Assembly (NCBI GenBank): GCA_014218235.1
Contig: JACBKR010001264.1
Coordinates: 1,426,001-1,490,000 of the forward strand
Direction of reading: 5' to 3'
From: Colocasia esculenta
Lineage: Eukaryota; Streptophyta; Magnoliopsida; Alismatales; Araceae
DNA: 64,000 bases
Shown piece after piece: positions 59,118-64,000 of this stretch (within the stretch, counting starts at the first letter, position 1; each line of letters starts with the position of its first letter). The notes beneath the pieces were generated by a model. That model saw only the letters and a list, made by a program, of their open reading frames with translations. It ran no database searches and had not been told where the DNA came from. Position numbers and translations under genes: made by a program.

Positions 59118-61419
59118 GTAATGTGCAACTCGAATGTGAGAATGATGCGGTGAAGACTCCAACCAAGGAGAAGCAAAAGATCACAGTAGCCGAACTTATA
59201 GTAGAACCTTGTGAAGGGATGGAGTTTGAATGTATTGATGATGTGAGAAAGTTCTACAATAATTATGCGAGGAAAGAATGATTTGGTATAGCAAGTCGAG
59301 ATAACAAAATTGTGAATGGTGTGTGCATGTTCAAAAAATTCACATGTCATAGAAGTGGTGAAAGTAGGCAAGTTCTAAATGCGAAATTACATCGTGACAC
59401 AGCTAAAACTAGATGTCCAACAAATTTGAAGGTGAGAAGAGACGGGTGTACTATGAAATACATTTTGTATGATGTACGACTTAAGTATAACCATTGCCTA
59501 AATTCAATATCGCCTGTGTACTTGCGATCCCATCGACGGATCTACACTCCAGAGAAGGCCGAAATGGTAAACATGCGAAGTGCTGTCAAAGATATTGTAT
59601 CATGCATGGCAAAGAGAAAAGGTGGGATTAAGCAACTAGATTTCATGGAGAATGATTTTAGGAACTTTCTTGAACATGAAAGACAAACCCAATTGAAAGA
59701 AGGTGATGCGAAGACAATGTTGACACATTTTGAGGCAATGCAAGCTACCAACCCCACCTTCTACTACACAGTGGAGGTAAATGATAATGGTACTTTGAGA
59801 AATGCCTTTTGGATAGACGGTAGGTCAAGGACAACATGCTCATATTTCTTCGATGTCATATGCGTCGACACAACATACTTGACAAATACATATCAAATGC
59901 CCTTTGCTCTATTCGTGGGAGTCAATCATCATGGTCAATCCATTCTTCTCGGTTGTGCCTTACTAAGCAGCGAAAGGATTGGAAGCTTTATATGGGTGTT
60001 CAATTGTTGGATAAAAGCTGATGGTGGTGTGCATCCAAATGCTATCATTATTGACTAGGACAAAGCCATGGAAGCATCTATTGATCAAGTCTTTCCTAAT
60101 GCCAGACATTGATTTTGCTTTATGGCATATATTGAAAATGATACAAAAAAAATGGTCACATATGTAATGCTCATCCGAACTTTATGTATGATTTTGATGA
60201 ATGCATTTATGACTCGATATCGACCCTTCAGTTCAATGAAAGGTGGGAGAAGATGATGGGCGATTATGTATCGGCTAGAGAAAATGAGTGGCTAAAAGGA
60301 TTATATGATTCCCGAGTGGCTCCGGTCTTCTTAAAAGACACATTTTTTGTTGGTTAAGTACTTCATTTTTTTTGGCAAGTTTTTTCCTTATTGCTGCAAC
60401 TAGTTGCCCATGTATTAACTTCCCATTACTCTTGTACTGTGCAAGGATGTCAACTAGTCAAAGAAGTGAGAGTATTAATCACTTTTTTGATGGTTTTGTA
60501 ATAGCAAAAACAACATTATCTGAATTTGTATCAAAATACGCAGTTGTAATTGAGCGGCGATTTGATGCTGAGAACTAAGCTAATGTTAAATCATGGGACA
60601 CAGAAGCATACTTGAAAACAAGCTCCCCCTATGAGAAGCAAACTGCTTGCATCTACACACTGGCAATATTTCAAAAGTTTCAACAAGAATTAATAGAGGT
60701 TGCTGCATGTCATCCCATCAAGATTGATCTACAAGAAAACACATTGGTAGTGATAGTCAGGTCTTATGAAAGGGTAAATATGAAAGGCGTGAGAGAGTAC
60801 AATGTGGTGTATTAGAAGGGAAGAAGAAGAGGTGGAATGTGCATGCCGAAGCTTTACATTTAAAGGCTACTTATGTAGGCATGATATATTGGCATTTCAA
60901 TTCCCTGGCGTCACGGAGATCCCAAAAAAATATTTCTTAAGACGTTGGTGAAAGGATATGCGATATCGGCATGTAAGAAATGAGAGTGGACCTGACAATG
61001 AATCTCGTAGTTCAACATCTGCAAGGTACTCTAGTCTAATTTATAGATTGATGAAGATTGCTGAGGCAACATCACGTTCAGAGGAAGCATATGACATTGT
61101 TTTAGGGGAAATGCCTAGTCTTATGGAAAAAAGTGAGAGACACCATATTGCATATGAAAAGACTAACATCGAAGTCATTCCAGAGTCAACAATAGTCCAT
61201 GATCCCCCGAGAGTTGTGACAAAGGGAAGGAGACGTGAGAAAAGAATTAAATCAGCCTTTGAGAAGATAAGGAAGAGGAGCAAAGCTCAAAGATTGATTG
61301 TTGGCAGACAAGTGGAACACCTAGGAGATGAACAATATCACCCAATGCATGAAGGTCACCTTTTAAATCAAGTTAGAGAAAATTATGTCCTAAATTTTTC
61401 TTTTTTTGCAACACAGTGA
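59118..61419 (+). pseudogene. FAR1/FHY3-related (MULE transposase-like) pseudogene
   Basis: In order: an N-terminal FAR1 DNA-binding domain (GMEFECIDDVRKFYNNYARK, broken by TGA at 59279-59281), the FAR1 zinc-chelating core to about 59520, a MULE-type transposase domain with the first catalytic aspartate in FFDVICVDTTYLTN, the second just before an in-frame TAG at 60056-60058 (IIID*DKAM), a further TGA in the ARH*FC motif, and ENEWLKGLYDSRVAPVFLKD carrying the glutamate region. A GT-AG intron (60353-60445) precedes MSTSQRSESIN. The SWIM zinc finger region near 60820-60900 is frameshifted. The C-terminal frame (60958-61419) is basic. Preserved introns argue against a processed copy. It was a transcription factor of the FRS family or its mobile relative, now dead. 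Confidence 0.85.
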
Positions 61420-61544
61420 ACACAATGATGGTTAAATGTTGGCTTCATCTTACATGTACATTTTGGAGTGTGAAGATACTAGAAGTGTTACAAAAAGTGA
61501 TGAGTGTGAATGTCAGTGAGCCTTTAAATGAATGCATCTGTGAA

Positions 61545-63536
61545 TGAAAACTGGCAGGTTTGGGAGCCCAACTTCTGCTCATTTTAGAGTCCCACAATTC
61601 TTTTGAAGTCCAACGACCTCTTTTGATGTCAATTTTGAGTATTTTGGAGCCCAACTTCTGCACATACATCACATACAACTGGAGTTTTAGGATTTTTTTT
61701 TGTTATCATGACCATTCCTTTGGGACATGTACATAGTTGTCTCTCGGCAATTTTGGGTTTCAACAATGTCACTGGTTTTTTGACATCTTGTTCATTAAAA
61801 AAAATGAAATAACAAAAATCAATGAGGTTTTCGAAAACTGGCCAATTTGGAGCCCAACTTCTGCACATTTTGGAGTCCCACAGATTCTTTTGAAGTCCAA
61901 CGAGCTCTTTTGACGCCAATTTTGAGTATTTTGGAGCTCAACTTCTGCACATACATCATATATAACTTGAGTTTTAGGTTTTTTTTTTTGGTTATCATGG
62001 CCATTCCTTTGGGACTTGTAGTTGTCTCTTTGCAATTTTGGGTTCCAACAGTGTCACTGATTTTTGGACATCTTGTTCATTAAGAAAAAATATGAAATAA
62101 CAAAAATGAATGAGGTTTTCGAAAACTGACTAGTTTGGAAGCCCAACTTCTGTACATTTTGGAGTCTCATAGATTCTTTTGAAGTCGAACAAATTCTTTT
62201 GACACCAATTTTGAGTATTTTGGAGTCTAATTTCTGCACAGACATCACATACAACTGGAGTTTTAGAATTTTTTTTTGTTATCATGACCATTCTTTTGGG
62301 ACATGTAATTGTCTCTTGACAATTTTGTGTTCCAACAGTGTCATTGATTTTTGGACATTTTGTTCATTAAAAAAATATGAAATAACAAAAACCAATAAGG
62401 TTTCTAAAAATTGGCTAGTTTAGGAGCCCAACTTCTGCACATTTTGAAGTCCCACGGATTCTTTTGAAGTGCAACAAGCTCTTTTGAAGTTAATTTTGAG
62501 TATTTTGGAGTCCAACTTTTGAACATATATCATATACAATTGGAGTTTCATGATTTTTTTTTTGTTATCATGGTCATTCCTTTGGGACATGTAGTTGTCT
62601 CTTGGAAATTTTGGGTTCCAATAGTGTCACTGATTTTTGGGCATCTTGTTCATTAAAAAAAAACATAAAATAACAAAAATCAATGATGTTTTCGAAACCG
62701 GTTAATTTGGGAGCTCAACTTCTGCACATTTTGGAGTCTAACATATTAATTTGAAGTCCAAATAGCTCATTTGACGTCAAATTTAAGTATTTTGGAGCCC
62801 AACTTCTGTACATACATCACATACAACTGGAGTTTCAGGATTTTTTTTTTTTTTTTTTGTTATCATGACCCTTTCTTCAGAACATGTAGTTGTCACCTGG
62901 CAATTTTGAGTTTCAACAGTGTTATTGATTTTTAGACATCTTGTTCATTAAAAAAAATCATGAAATAACATAAACCAATAAGGTTTTCGAAAATTAACCA
63001 TTTGGGAGCCCAACTTCTGCACATTTTGGAGTTTAACATATTCTTTTGAAGCCCAAATAGCTATTTTGATGTCAATTTTAAGTATTTTAGAGTCCAGCTT
63101 CTGCACATATATCACATACAACTGGAGTTTCATTATTATTATTATTATTTGTTATCATGTCCCTTCTTTTGGGACATGTAGTTGTCTCTTGGCAATTTTG
63201 AGTTCCAACAGTATCACTGATTTTTGGACATCTTGTTCATTAAAAAAAATATGAAATAATAAAAACCAATGAGGTTTTCGAAAAATGGCCAGTTTGGGAG
63301 CCCAACTTCTGCACATTTTGGAGTCCCACTGATTCTTTTGAAGTCCAACGAGCTCTTTTGACGCCAATTTTGAGTATTTTGGAGCTCAACTTCTGCACAT
63401 ACATCATACACAACTTGAGTTTCAGGATTTTTTGTTTTGTTTTGTTATCATGGCCCTTCCTTTGGGACATATAGTTGTCTCTTGACAATTTTAAGTTCCA
63501 ATAGTGTCACTGATTTTTGGACATCTTGTCACGCCC
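61545..63536. repeat. Tandem array, about seven units of ~288 bp
   Basis: The block ATTTTGGAGCCCAACTTCTG recurs at about 61641, 61928, 62217, 62502, 62789, 63084 and 63376, giving periods of 285-295 bp. Each unit also holds a second, shorter copy of the CCCAACTTCTGCACATTTTGGAG block, the poly-T stretch followed by TTATCATG, and GGACATCTTGTTCATTAAAA. Unit sequence and length vary, so the array is not recent. It is unrelated in sequence to the array at 1447-2591. Confidence 0.9.
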
Positions 63537-64000
63537 CTCTAATTTAGCAGCATAATAAATTGGGGAGACATGAGCAAAGTGTATGGTAAAGTAAATTGCG
63601 CATACATAAATATTAGAGCAACTAATGAACAATAATTACGATGAATTCTTTAGTTTATTGATAAATCACCTAAACTATTACAACCACTAATTCTGAGTCA
63701 AAATATAGGGCTCAATGACAACATTACATTGGAAAGGATATTTAAACAAATTTCTAACTAGACTCTCTAAGATACTAATATCATTCCATCGCTATGACTC
63801 TAGGTCACTCATCACTCCAGTCAATTCCCGTTGGTGTGTGTAGGGTCATCATCCGACTTACCTGAAACATATACAACAATAGCGCAGGGTGAGCGATAAC
63901 GCTCAGTAGGACTTAATATCTCATATAATCAGACATGCTTTAAGTAATTAATGTCTTATAAGGCAGGATAACTAGAGATAACGATCAAGTAAAGTCAAGA
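63537..64000 (-). repeat. Start of an LTR, cut by the window edge
   Basis: TGTCACGCCCCTCTAATTTAGCAGC interrupts the tandem array within its GGACATCTTG|TTCATT block. The opening and the following sequence resemble plus-strand starts of the minus-oriented gypsy LTR at 7779, so the element probably reads on the minus strand and extends beyond 64000. Its family cannot be settled from 464 bp. Confidence 0.65.

Noticed and set aside
61445..63488. Many overlapping minus-strand frames with repeated KELVGLQK-like peptides
   Set aside because: They follow the ~288-bp tandem unit and break at different points in each unit, as expected of a non-coding array.
1447..63536. Possible kinship of the two ~288-bp tandem arrays
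   Set aside because: Only the period is similar; the sequences share nothing recognisable.

Overview
This is a stretch of flowering-plant nuclear DNA, probably from a monocot: the host gene has a very GC-rich first exon followed by AT-rich introns, and plant-type chromoviruses, CACTA, hAT and PIF/Harbinger elements fill most of the rest. The only clearly functional host gene is a 15-exon plastidial (L-type) alpha-glucan phosphorylase at 49459-57136 (+). The species cannot be named from the sequence alone.

Layout. 1-4.9 kb: no gene; a tandem array of four ~288-bp units, each containing a small inverted-repeat element, plus a related 194-bp MITE. 4.9-25.0 kb: a decayed Ty1/copia RT-RNase H sequence is split by a Ty3/gypsy-type element (4971-24393, TSD TCCTT) with 3.4-kb LTRs and a 2.4-kb non-coding interior. 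The 5' LTR of that element is itself split by a full-length, opposite-strand chromovirus (7779-17904) that carries gag, protease, RT, RNase H, integrase and a chromodomain. 25.0-27.1 kb: an hAT-type MITE nested inside another MITE, then LTR-like debris. 27.1-41.4 kb: a solo LTR in reverse orientation (TSD CATGT), related to the 4971-24393 family, is pried open by a CACTA end, other hAT/LTR fragments and a gag-only LTR element (33307-41112, TSD ACAAC) with 3.2-kb LTRs. 42.5-48.3 kb: a PIF/Harbinger element with TTA target duplication carries a Myb-like/transposase gene that lacks the N-terminal half of the transposase domain, and a separate three-exon gene with two GRF zinc fingers. 48.3-57.5 kb: promoter, 5' leader, the phosphorylase gene and its 3' region. 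58.3-61.4 kb: a FAR1/FHY3-type (MULE-derived) pseudogene. 61.5-63.5 kb: a second tandem array (~288-bp units, unrelated to the first). 63537-end: the first 464 bp of another LTR.

How it fits together. Target-site duplications and interrupted ends give a relative order: copia first, then the large-LTR element in it, then the chromovirus inside that LTR; independently, an older LTR-like repeat, then the solo LTR, then the gag-only element inside it. Several LTR pairs differ mainly by one-base insertions or deletions rather than substitutions, so some frameshifts in transposon genes may be consensus errors. The phosphorylase exons, in contrast, are all in frame. The phosphorylase would act in the plastid stroma on starch or malto-oligosaccharides. 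The strongest candidate for something new is the double GRF zinc-finger gene carried inside the Harbinger element.
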